The notes under the pieces are model-generated. The model searched no databases. It saw nothing but the letters and a program-made list of their open reading frames with translations, and was not told the DNA's origin. Position numbers and translations under genes: made by a program. Shown in pieces: positions 12,692 to 19,388 of a DNA stretch of 19,388 nucleotides (the first letter of the stretch is position 1; each line of letters opens with the position of its first letter). The stretch lies in the NCBI GenBank assembly GCA_045644605.1, contig JAZRHB010000007.1, positions 1 to 19,388 of the forward strand, in the 5' to 3' direction. Source of the stretch: RGIG4103 sp045644605 (GTDB lineage: Bacteria > Bacillota > Clostridia > RUG12999).

Positions 12692-14791
12692 ATGGAAAAC
12701 ATAAATCCGGCTACTCCGCTTGATATTTACGGAATCAACGTATTTAACGATGTGGAAATGAAAAAGAGGCTTCCTGCCCCTATATACAGTTCACTTAAAA
12801 ATACAATATTAAACTCACTTTCTCTTGACCCTATGGTTGCAGAGGCGGTTGCCGGTGCAATGAAAGACTGGGCAATTGAAAAGGGAGCAACTCATTTTAC
12901 CCATTGGTTTCAGCCAATGACAGGTGTTACTGCCGAGAAACACGACTCTTTCGTTTCTCCCGTTGGAGAAGGAAAAATAATTATGGAATTTTCTGGTAAA
13001 GAGCTTCTTAAAGGTGAATCGGACGCATCGTCTTTCCCGTCGGGCGGTCTTCGTGCAACCTTTGAAGCAAGGGGATATACCGCGTGGGATTGCACATCAC
13101 CTGCTTTTGTTAAAGACGGCTCGCTCTATATTCCAACAGTTTTTTGTTCGTATACAGGCGAAGCACTTGATAAAAAAACCCCGCTTCTCCGTTCAATTGA
13201 AGCACTCAATATACAGGCAATGCGTCTTCTTAAACTGCTTGGAAATACAACGGCAACAAGTGTAAAACCAAATGTCGGACCGGAACAGGAATATTTTCTT
13301 GTTGACAAGGAAATTTATAAAAAACGTAAGGACCTTGTTTTTACAGGACGTACACTTTTTGGGGCAAAACCGCCAAAAGGTCAGGAAATGGAAGACCATT
13401 ATTATGCAAAGCTTCACGCGAGCGTATCTTCATATATGAAAGACCTTGATGAAGAGCTTTGGAAACTCGGGGTTTCCGCAAAAACAAAGCATAATGAAGC
13501 GGCACCTGCACAGCACGAGCTTGCGCCGGTGTACGATTCGGCAAATATTGCAACAGACCATAACCAGCTTACAATGGAAATTATGCAGTCAGTTGCGGCA
13601 AAACATAATCTTGTATGTCTGCTGCACGAAAAACCGTTTGACGGAGTTAACGGCAGCGGTAAGCATAACAACTGGTCAATAAGCACGGATGACGGCGAAA
13701 ATCTTCTGAATCCGGGCAAAAACCCGCGCGAAAACTATCAGTTTCTATTGTTCTTATGTGCGGTTTTGAAAGCGGTTGACGAATATTCTGATTTGCTTCT
13801 TTTATCAATTTCCACACCAAGCAACGACAGAAGACTTGGCGGAAACGAAGCTCCTCCGGCAATTGTTTCCATCTATCTTGGCGAGCTTCTTACGGAAATT
13901 CTTGAAGAATATGAAACCGGTGTAAAACCCGGCGAATACGGCACGGGAAGAATGCAGACAGGTGTTTCTACGCTGCCGACATTCAAAAAAGATACTACCG
14001 ACAGAAACAGAACTTCTCCGCTTGCGTTTACCGCAAACAAATTTGAATTCCGTATGGTAGGATCATCTTCCTCCATTGCGTGTCCTAACTATATGTTCAA
14101 TACAATAGTTGCCGATGCAATTATGTATATTGCCGACAGACTTGAGGTGGCAGTGGATAAGGATGCGGAAATTAAAAATATAATTAAAGACATAGTTACA
14201 AAACATAAGCGTATAATATTTAACGGTAATAACTATTCAAAAGAATGGGAAGAGGAAGCAAAAAAACGCGGACTTGTAAGTTCGAAATCCACAATAGATA
14301 TTCTTCCGGCGTTTCTTGACGATAAAAATATTCAGCTTTTCAAAAGACATAACATACTTTCTCACGGTGAGGTAGAGGCAAGATGTGAAATTCTTATTGA
14401 AAACTATGCAAAGGTTATCAATATTGAAACGCTTACGATGATTGATATGGCTAAAAAGGAAATTCTTCCGGCCGTCATAAAATTCAATAAATTCCTTGCA
14501 GAAACGGTAGTGGCGGAAAAGGCGGCGGGTGTTAAAACAAATGTAACCAAAAAGCTCCTTGCAAAAACCTCGGAGGGAGTGGATGCTCTTTATGATGCCA
14601 TTGAAAAGCTTGAAACTGCAAGAGAAAAAGCAGTTGCGGCAGGCGAATATTTTGTAAAAGCAGGTGCTTTTAAAGAATATGTTCTTCCGGAAATGGAAAA
14701 TGTCCGTAAAATAGCGGATAGTCTGGAAAATATTGTGGGTAAAAAATACTGGCCGATTCCTACATATGCTGAAATGTTATTTAAAGTATAG
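12692..14791 (+). CDS. glnN: Glutamine synthetase type III
   Basis: The protein has 699 residues, within the 690-730 range of GSIII and far above GSI (about 450). It makes glutamine from glutamate, ammonia and ATP in the cytoplasm, as a dodecamer in characterised members. GSIII signatures are present: an N-terminal extension; ATHFTHWFQPMTG (67-79); GPEQEYFLVD (197-206) with metal-binding glutamates; KHNEAAPAQHELAP (266-279); the nucleotide segment HEKPFDGVNGSGKHNNWS (312-329); and FEFRMVGSSSS further on. A long helical C-terminus ends in YWPIPTYAEML. The ATG at 12692 has GAAAGG 12 bases ahead, a rather long spacing. The pgi start codon lies 17 bases beyond the stop, so the two genes form an operon. 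GSIII is found in Bacteroides, cyanobacteria and some Clostridia. The gene is complete, with no missing catalytic motif. Confidence 0.97.
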   Translation: MENINPATPLDIYGINVFNDVEMKKRLPAPIYSSLKNTILNSLSLDPMVAEAVAGAMKDWAIEKGATHFTHWFQPMTGVTAEKHDSFVSPVGEGKIIMEFSGKELLKGESDASSFPSGGLRATFEARGYTAWDCTSPAFVKDGSLYIPTVFCSYTGEALDKKTPLLRSIEALNIQAMRLLKLLGNTTATSVKPNVGPEQEYFLVDKEIYKKRKDLVFTGRTLFGAKPPKGQEMEDHYYAKLHASVSSYMKDLDEELWKLGVSAKTKHNEAAPAQHELAPVYDSANIATDHNQLTMEIMQSVAAKHNLVCLLHEKPFDGVNGSGKHNNWSISTDDGENLLNPGKNPRENYQFLLFLCAVLKAVDEYSDLLLLSISTPSNDRRLGGNEAPPAIVSIYLGELLTEILEEYETGVKPGEYGTGRMQTGVSTLPTFKKDTTDRNRTSPLAFTANKFEFRMVGSSSSIACPNYMFNTIVADAIMYIADRLEVAVDKDAEIKNIIKDIVTKHKRIIFNGNNYSKEWEEEAKKRGLVSSKSTIDILPAFLDDKNIQLFKRHNILSHGEVEARCEILIENYAKVINIETLTMIDMAKKEILPAVIKFNKFLAETVVAEKAAGVKTNVTKKLLAKTSEGVDALYDAIEKLETAREKAVAAGEYFVKAGAFKEYVLPEMENVRKIADSLENIVGKKYWPIPTYAEMLFKV

Positions 14792-14808
14792 TTGAAAGGA
14801 TGATACAA

Positions 14809-16158
14809 ATGGATAGTCTTAAACTTGATTACTCAAGAGCAGTAAGCAGCGAAGAGGTTGATAAAATATGGTATGCCGTTGAGGCGGCACATAATACCCT
14901 GCACAACAAAACAGGTGCAGGCAACGACTTTTTAGGCTGGCTTGACCTCCCTGAAAACTATGATAAAGAAGAATATGCTGAAATTAAAAAAGCTGCAGCA
15001 AAAATACAGAGCGATTCCGATGCCCTTGTTGTTATCGGTATAGGCGGCTCGTACCTTGGTGCAAGAGCGGCAGTTGAAGCACTTAACAATAATTTCTTCA
15101 ATATTCAGGATAAAAAGGACAGAAAAGCCCCACAGATTTTCTTTGCAGGAAACTCAATTTCCTCTGCGTATCTTGCGGATTTGGCGCAGCTTCTTAAAGA
15201 TAAGGATTTTTCAATCAACGTAATTTCGAAATCCGGTACAACAACCGAGCCGGCAATTGCGTTCCGTGTACTTAAAAGCCTTCTTGAAGAAAAATATGGC
15301 GAAAAGGAAGCGGCATCAAGAATTTATGTAACAACCGACAGAAAAAAAGGTGCGCTCAAGGGACTTGCAGATTCCTGCGGTATGAAAACTTTTGTTGTTC
15401 CTGATGATGTCGGCGGCAGATTCAGTATTTTTACAGCAGTTGGTCTTTTGCCGATTGCCGTAGCAGGTATTGATACAGATGCAATGCTTAAGGGGGCGCT
15501 TGATGCATATAACGAATACAAGCCTCTTTCAAAGGATAACGACTGCTACAAATATGCAGCAGTAAGAAATATCCTTTACAATAAAGGAAAAACAACAGAA
15601 ATAATGGTTAACTACGAACCTAACTTACATTATTTTTCCGAATGGTTCAAACAGCTTTACGGCGAAAGTGAAGGAAAGGACAACAAAGGTATTTTCCCGG
15701 CGGCAGTTGATTTTTCAACCGACCTTCATTCAATGGGTCAGTACATTCAGCAGGGAAGAAGAAATATATTTGAAACCGTGCTGAATGTTAAGGCGCCGGA
15801 ACGTGACCTTGAAATCAAGGCTATTGATGAGGATATTGACGGACTTAATTTCCTTGCAGGAAAAACCCTTGATGCAGTAAATAAAAAAGCATTCCTAGGA
15901 ACACTTGCCGCACATACGGGCGGCGGAGTACCGAACATCATTCTTAACATTCCTCGTCTTGATGCTTACAATTTCGGTAAAATGATTTATTTCTTTGAAA
16001 AAGCCTGCGGAATAAGCGGATACATTCTTGGAGTAAATCCGTTCGACCAGCCGGGTGTTGAAGCATATAAGAAAAACATGTTTGCACTTCTTGACAAACC
16101 GGGTTCCGATAAGGAATATAAAGCAAATCTTGAAAAAGAACTTGCAGACTTAATGTAA
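14809..16158 (+). CDS. pgi: Glucose-6-phosphate isomerase
   Basis: The protein has 449 residues from the ATG at 14809, preferred over the in-frame ATG at 14800 because the latter overlaps the ribosome site GAAAGGA. It interconverts glucose-6-phosphate and fructose-6-phosphate in glycolysis and gluconeogenesis. Both SIS domains and both family signatures are present: IGIGGSYLGARAA (76-88), SKSGTTTEP (140-148), signature 1 DDVGGRFSI (199-207), the active-site glutamate region YGESEGK (284-290), H307 in DLHSMGQ, and signature 2 FDQPGVEAYK (412-421) with the catalytic lysine. Length and order match the bacterial short form. It is the second gene of the glnN operon, and a strong terminator follows six bases after the stop. 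Confidence 0.98.
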   Translation: MDSLKLDYSRAVSSEEVDKIWYAVEAAHNTLHNKTGAGNDFLGWLDLPENYDKEEYAEIKKAAAKIQSDSDALVVIGIGGSYLGARAAVEALNNNFFNIQDKKDRKAPQIFFAGNSISSAYLADLAQLLKDKDFSINVISKSGTTTEPAIAFRVLKSLLEEKYGEKEAASRIYVTTDRKKGALKGLADSCGMKTFVVPDDVGGRFSIFTAVGLLPIAVAGIDTDAMLKGALDAYNEYKPLSKDNDCYKYAAVRNILYNKGKTTEIMVNYEPNLHYFSEWFKQLYGESEGKDNKGIFPAAVDFSTDLHSMGQYIQQGRRNIFETVLNVKAPERDLEIKAIDEDIDGLNFLAGKTLDAVNKKAFLGTLAAHTGGGVPNIILNIPRLDAYNFGKMIYFFEKACGISGYILGVNPFDQPGVEAYKKNMFALLDKPGSDKEYKANLEKELADLM

Positions 16159-16163
16159 AATAG

Positions 16164-16195
16164 AAAAGCCGCATTAGCGGCTTTTTTCTTTTTTT
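16164..16195 (+). terminator. Rho-independent terminator of glnN-pgi
   Basis: AAAAGCCGC-ATTA-GCGGCTTTT (16164-16185) forms a 9-bp stem with a 4-base loop, followed by a long T-rich run to 16195. Confidence 0.95.
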
Positions 16196-16237
16196 AAAAA
16201 TTTGTCCTAAAAAACAGTTTTATTTTACAAAAATGTA

Positions 16238-16246
16238 TGATATAAT
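16238..16246 (+). promoter_or_regulatory. Extended -10 promoter of the glycosyltransferase-cca operon
   Basis: TGATATAAT (16238-16246) is an extended -10 element (TGn plus a perfect TATAAT). The position 17 bases upstream is only TTTTAT, a weak -35, which fits an extended -10 promoter. The untranslated leader is then about 45 bases, with no riboswitch-like fold seen. Confidence 0.65.
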
Positions 16247-16296
16247 AAATTTGGGTAGTTATTATCTGTAGCTAAAGCTTAAAAGGAGCAAAAGAT

Positions 16297-17397
16297 ATGA
16301 ATGTATTGTTTTTGACGGTATCTACAGGCCACGGGCACACAAGCTGTGCCAAGGCAATTGAAGGATATCTTAAAGAAAATGGCGCAAACACATATTTTTT
16401 AGATATATACGGCTATATAAAACCGTTTTTAAGTAAAGCGGTTTCGGATATTTATTTGTTTGCTTCAGGAAAAGCACCGAAGTTGTACGGCAAGTACTAC
16501 GATAAAGAAGACATGGGAAAGACAAAGTTTGTTGATGCTATGTCCAAAGTAAATAAAGTTATAAAAAACAAATTCAAAAAATTCATTATCAAATATGATA
16601 TAGATGTTGTTGTGTGCACGCATATTTTTGCCGCACAGATTATGACTATGCTAAAAGACAGTGTTGATACTGTAAACATAGGTATAGTAACAGATTATAC
16701 ACTGCATCCGAAATGGGAAACAACAGATATTGATTATTATGTAACGGCAGATGAAAGTCTTTCTTACATTGCCGGTAAAAAAGGTATAGCAAAAGAAAAA
16801 CTGCTTCCTTTCGGTATTCCTACGGATAAAAAATTTACTGTAAAAGTCGACAAATCTGAAGTGCGTAAAAAGCTTGGTTTTACAAAAGAAAACGTAGTTT
16901 TTATTATGATGGGCAGTATGGGATACGGTAATCTTGAAGCCATTATCGATGAGGTTGACGGGTGCGATATTGATTTTGAGGTAGCGGTTGCCTGCGGAAA
17001 CAATGCAAAAGCAAGAGAGATGATTCTTGGTAAAAATCTTAAACATAAGTTCCACGCACACGGATTTATCAATAATGTTGATGAGTTTATGGATGCGGCG
17101 GATTGTATCATAACAAAACCGGGCGGACTTTCCATAACGGAAAGTATGGCGAAAAAACTGCCGATGATTCTGGTTGACCCCATTCCCGGTCAGGAAGACA
17201 GAAACGTTGAGTTTCTTGTCAATAACGGTGTTGCACTTTATGTATGGAATCTGTACGGACTTGGCAGTGCAATTAATCTGTTCTACAATAATGATGTGCG
17301 AAGGCAGGAACTTATGACCGCACTTTCGCGTATGTCAAAACCCAATGCGGTCAGCGATCTGGGTAACTTTATTTTATCAGTTAAAGGAAATAAATAG
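16297..17397 (+). CDS. UgtP/MGDG-synthase-like glycosyltransferase (GT28)
   Basis: The protein has 366 residues, usual for this family. It has a GT-B fold with two halves. The N-terminal acceptor half starts with the strand MNVLFLTVSTGHGHTSCAKA (GHGH at 11-14) and includes VVVCTHIFAAQ (104-114) and IGIVTDYTLHPKW (128-140). The C-terminal donor half starts about 196 with VVFIMMGSMGYGN and carries the nucleotide-sugar motif KPGGLSITESMAKKLPMIL (274-292) followed by PGQEDRN. Relatives in Firmicutes transfer glucose from UDP-glucose to diacylglycerol at the inner membrane face, making glycolipids and lipoteichoic-acid anchors. That substrate is inference, because MGDG-synthase-like homologues vary in sugar. 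The ATG at 16297 follows AAAGGAG. The gene heads an operon, with cca starting two bases after its stop. Confidence 0.88.
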   Translation: MNVLFLTVSTGHGHTSCAKAIEGYLKENGANTYFLDIYGYIKPFLSKAVSDIYLFASGKAPKLYGKYYDKEDMGKTKFVDAMSKVNKVIKNKFKKFIIKYDIDVVVCTHIFAAQIMTMLKDSVDTVNIGIVTDYTLHPKWETTDIDYYVTADESLSYIAGKKGIAKEKLLPFGIPTDKKFTVKVDKSEVRKKLGFTKENVVFIMMGSMGYGNLEAIIDEVDGCDIDFEVAVACGNNAKAREMILGKNLKHKFHAHGFINNVDEFMDAADCIITKPGGLSITESMAKKLPMILVDPIPGQEDRNVEFLVNNGVALYVWNLYGLGSAINLFYNNDVRRQELMTALSRMSKPNAVSDLGNFILSVKGNK

Positions 17398-17399
17398 TA

Positions 17400-18545
17400 A
17401 TGATAATATCGGATGCCGGACTTAAAATAATTGAAAAGCTTGAAAAGACGGGATTTGAAGCGTATTTTGTGGGCGGATGCGTAAGGGATGTGCTTATGGA
17501 AAAACCTCCCGGTGATATTGATATTACAACAAATGCATCTCCGGAAGATGTTATGAGAATATTTGAAAAAACCTATCCTACAGGCATTCCGCACGGAACG
17601 GTAACGGTTAGTGAAAACGGAATTCTGGCAGAGGTTACGACATATAGATGCGAAAAAGGCTACACGGACTTTCGTCATCCGGATGGGGTTGTATTTGTTT
17701 CTGATATTAAGGAAGACCTTGCCAGACGTGATTTTACCGTAAATGCAATTGCATATAATCCGTCAGCAGGCATTATAGATATTTTTGATGGACAGAAGGA
17801 TATTAAAAATAAAGTGATACGCTCGGTGGGTGAACCGGACAGGCGGTTTTCAGAGGATGCACTTCGTATGATGCGCGCGGTGCGTTTTGCTTCAACTCTT
17901 GGGTTTGAAATTGAACCGGAAACTCTTGAAGCAATACGGAAAAATACACATCTTGCAAAAAATATAAGTAAGGAAAGAATTGCGGTTGAATTTGAAAAAA
18001 TCGTACTTGGGGATTATCCGGAAAATGCGAGTATTTTACAAGAAACAGGACTTATAAAATGTATTGCTGAAAATAGCAGTATGATTGATTTTTCTAAATT
18101 CAAAACCCTTCCCCAATTACCCAAAATTGCACCGCTTCGGTTTGCAGTAATAATGAGTGGCGGCGATGCGTCAGAATTTTTAAAAGAACTGCGGTTCAGC
18201 GGTGAAAAAATCAAAACAACGGAAAGTCTTATCGCAGGAATGGGAATTGAATCGTCGTTTGAAATTAAAAGATACATAAACAAAAACGGAATAGAAAATG
18301 CTAGGCTGCTTGTTCATATAAACAGTAAAAAATACAAGACGGAACTTGAAAAAATAATTGCCGAAAAACACCCGATATTTGTAAAGGATTTAAAAATTAA
18401 TGGCAGTGATCTTGCAGAAATGGGGATTACCGGTGCAAAAACGGGAAAGGTGATTTCGTATCTTTTAGAAAAGGTATGGGAAAATCCAAAGGTGAATACA
18501 AAAGAGGATTTAATTAGAATGATTGAGGAGGGGGTTGCAGAGTGA
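17400..18545 (+). CDS. cca: CCA-adding tRNA nucleotidyltransferase
   Basis: The protein has 381 residues. It adds or repairs the 3' CCA of tRNAs from CTP and ATP. Class II polymerase-beta features are in order: GGCVRD (25-30); the catalytic pair D39 and D41 in GDIDITT; HGTVTV (65-70) with a flexible loop after it; the nucleotide-selecting motif EDLARRDFT (105-113); SEDALRMMRAVRFA (151-164); and KERIAVEFEKI (191-201). The C-terminal tail LKINGSDLAEMGITG (331-345) plus NTKEDLI matches clostridial enzymes. It starts two bases after the glycosyltransferase stop, with AAAGGA inside the end of that gene, so the two are translationally coupled. Its stop overlaps the next start by four bases (GTGA). 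Whether it adds the whole CCA or only part cannot be decided by eye; no partner A-adding enzyme is nearby. Confidence 0.94.
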   Translation: MIISDAGLKIIEKLEKTGFEAYFVGGCVRDVLMEKPPGDIDITTNASPEDVMRIFEKTYPTGIPHGTVTVSENGILAEVTTYRCEKGYTDFRHPDGVVFVSDIKEDLARRDFTVNAIAYNPSAGIIDIFDGQKDIKNKVIRSVGEPDRRFSEDALRMMRAVRFASTLGFEIEPETLEAIRKNTHLAKNISKERIAVEFEKIVLGDYPENASILQETGLIKCIAENSSMIDFSKFKTLPQLPKIAPLRFAVIMSGGDASEFLKELRFSGEKIKTTESLIAGMGIESSFEIKRYINKNGIENARLLVHINSKKYKTELEKIIAEKHPIFVKDLKINGSDLAEMGITGAKTGKVISYLLEKVWENPKVNTKEDLIRMIEEGVAE

Positions 18546-19075
18546 AAAAACGTACTAAAATTCTTGTAATTATAGCAGCGGCGCTCGTTGTTCTTGTAGT
18601 TGCAGGATTTTTCATAGGCAAATATTACGTTGTTAATTATGCGTTTGACAGATTTTTTGAAAAAGGCATAGCTAGTATTGCAAATTCTGCCGAAACGGTT
18701 TCCGGCCCTGAAACAACATCTTCCGAAGACCCTTCTCAACCTGAAGAGAATGAAGATGAACCAAAACAACCCGAACAAATGACCGAAAAAGAAGTTATAA
18801 AAGAGGTTATGAAGGATTCGGCGCTTGTGTCAAAAATGAGCGGCATGGTAAGCTATAGCGACAGAGAACGTGTTATTGCAATTGTTTTATCAAACTTCAG
18901 TTCGCAGGAAATAAGCCATTATTCGGCAATGGCGGCAAAAGGACTTGATTCCAAGACAAAAAGCGAGCTTATGAGTGTTGCCAGAAGCAGACTTACCTCT
19001 GCACAGCTAAGTGAATGTATGCAAATTGCATATAAATATGCCGATGAAATTAGACCATATTTAAGAAAAAATTAA
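18542..19075 (+). CDS. Membrane-anchored protein of unknown function
   Basis: The protein has 177 residues. It starts at GTG (18542), which overlaps the cca stop as GTGA and has AGGAGG at 18526-18531. After KKRTK a single hydrophobic helix (about residues 7-27) acts as signal anchor, leaving the rest outside. A Pro/Glu/Ser-rich linker (about 50-80, with EDEPKQPEQ) leads to a compact helical domain (about 80-177) with VIKEVMKDSALVSKMSGMVS and YSDRERVIAIVLSNFSSQE. It contains no cysteine. I do not recognise the family. It is the last gene of the glycosyltransferase-cca operon, but position alone does not reveal its job; a cell-envelope role is a guess. No terminator is seen after it. Confidence 0.78.
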   Translation: MKKRTKILVIIAAALVVLVVAGFFIGKYYVVNYAFDRFFEKGIASIANSAETVSGPETTSSEDPSQPEENEDEPKQPEQMTEKEVIKEVMKDSALVSKMSGMVSYSDRERVIAIVLSNFSSQEISHYSAMAAKGLDSKTKSELMSVARSRLTSAQLSECMQIAYKYADEIRPYLRKN

Positions 19076-19081
19076 AAAGTA

Positions 19082-19110
19082 TTGCCAAGAAAAAATTATT
19101 GTGATATAAT
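19082..19110 (+). promoter_or_regulatory. sigma-A promoter of the secreted protein gene
   Basis: TTGCCA (19082-19087) and TATAAT (19105-19110, perfect) have a 17-base spacer. The pair has the same boxes, spacer length and flanking TGA before the -10 as the glnN promoter. Confidence 0.82.
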
Positions 19111-19151
19111 ATATTTATTAATATGCAAAATTATACAAGGAGTGAATGATG

Positions 19152-19388
19152 ATGAAAAAAATCATAAGCATTGTATTGGCATTAATGATGGTAATGTCAA
19201 TGTTTGCAGCTGTTTACGCAGCAACTGATAATGAATTGCTGGTGGAAAGAGGTTTTAACAGCACAAAGAACTTTTCCCTTGCTGTAGAGGTTAATGCGAA
19301 AAAAAGCGCAAGCGTAGAATATGCTGCAACTGACCTTGCAATAACATCTTCAGGTGCGGAAGATGTTGATTATAAAACAACACTTAAT
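19152..19388 (+). CDS. Secreted protein, N-terminal fragment
   Basis: The gene runs off the right edge; 79 codons are visible and open throughout. Three ATG codons lie in a row (19146, 19149 and 19152). The third is chosen because it sits nine bases after AAGGAG (19137-19142). The protein starts MKKIISIVLALMMVMSMFAA and has a classic Sec signal peptide with a likely cut after AVYA (about residue 24). The mature part begins ATDNELLVERGFN and shows alternating polar and hydrophobic residues, consistent with a beta-rich extracellular protein. Too little is present to name a family. It is monocistronic with respect to the genes on its left, having its own promoter. Confidence 0.85.
   Translation, partial: MKKIISIVLALMMVMSMFAAVYAATDNELLVERGFNSTKNFSLAVEVNAKKSASVEYAATDLAITSSGAEDVDYKTTLN

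Noticed and set aside
14800..14808. ATG at 14800 as the pgi start
   Set aside because: This codon overlaps the GAAAGGA ribosome site. The ATG at 14809 has proper spacing.
16247..16296. Possible riboswitch in the leader of the glycosyltransferase-cca operon
   Set aside because: The leader is only about 45 bases, AT-rich, with no stable stem and no attenuator.

Overview
The window looks like chromosomal DNA of a low-to-moderate-GC anaerobic Firmicute, most likely an uncultured Clostridia lineage. The basis is the gene content: a GlnN-type (type III) glutamine synthetase, clostridial-style TrkA/TrkH, an HprK-like/PqqD pair, a UgtP-like glycosyltransferase and a Cys-rich protein of a kind I associate with Clostridia. 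Regulatory signals agree: strong AGGAGG-type ribosome sites, textbook sigma-A boxes with 17-18 bp spacers, and hairpin-plus-T-run terminators. Species cannot be given from sequence reading alone. There is no CRISPR array, IS element, transposase or integrase.

Layout. (1) 1-1672, minus strand: the trkA-trkH potassium-uptake operon, with trkH running off the left edge. (2) 1682-6214, minus strand: two separately transcribed genes, a 1148-residue glycosidase-like protein of no family I can name and a 274-residue protein with 20 cysteines. (3) 6249-9570, plus strand: a strong promoter, tRNA-Arg(CCU), a broken tRNA-like 3' end in the opposite orientation, then a 1002-residue TIM-barrel glycosidase-like protein, a palindromic element and a bidirectional terminator. 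(4) 9574-11422, minus strand: a four-helix membrane protein ending in a six-fold Cys-rich hexapeptide repeat, then an operon encoding an HprK-like kinase and a PqqD-like (RRE) protein. (5) 11444-16195, plus strand: a CapA-family lipoprotein, then glnN-pgi (glutamine synthetase III and glucose-6-phosphate isomerase), closed by a strong terminator. (6) 16238-19075, plus strand: a tight operon of a UgtP-like glycolipid glycosyltransferase, the CCA-adding enzyme and a membrane-anchored protein of unknown function. (7) 19082-end: the promoter and start of a gene for a secreted protein.

How it fits together. Most of the window is housekeeping: ion homeostasis, nitrogen assimilation, central carbon, glycolipid synthesis and tRNA maturation. 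The accessory material is concentrated in 1717-11357. It holds two large, apparently cytoplasmic, carbohydrate-active-looking proteins that I cannot place in a named family; a tRNA locus with a relic beside it, which could be an old integration scar; and an RRE/kinase pair lacking the radical SAM enzyme, protease and precursor expected of a RiPP cluster. The best candidates for something undescribed are the HprK-like/PqqD pair with its Cys-repeat membrane neighbour, and the 1002-residue glycosidase-like protein, whose barrel appears to be interrupted by a phage-virion-type beta module.
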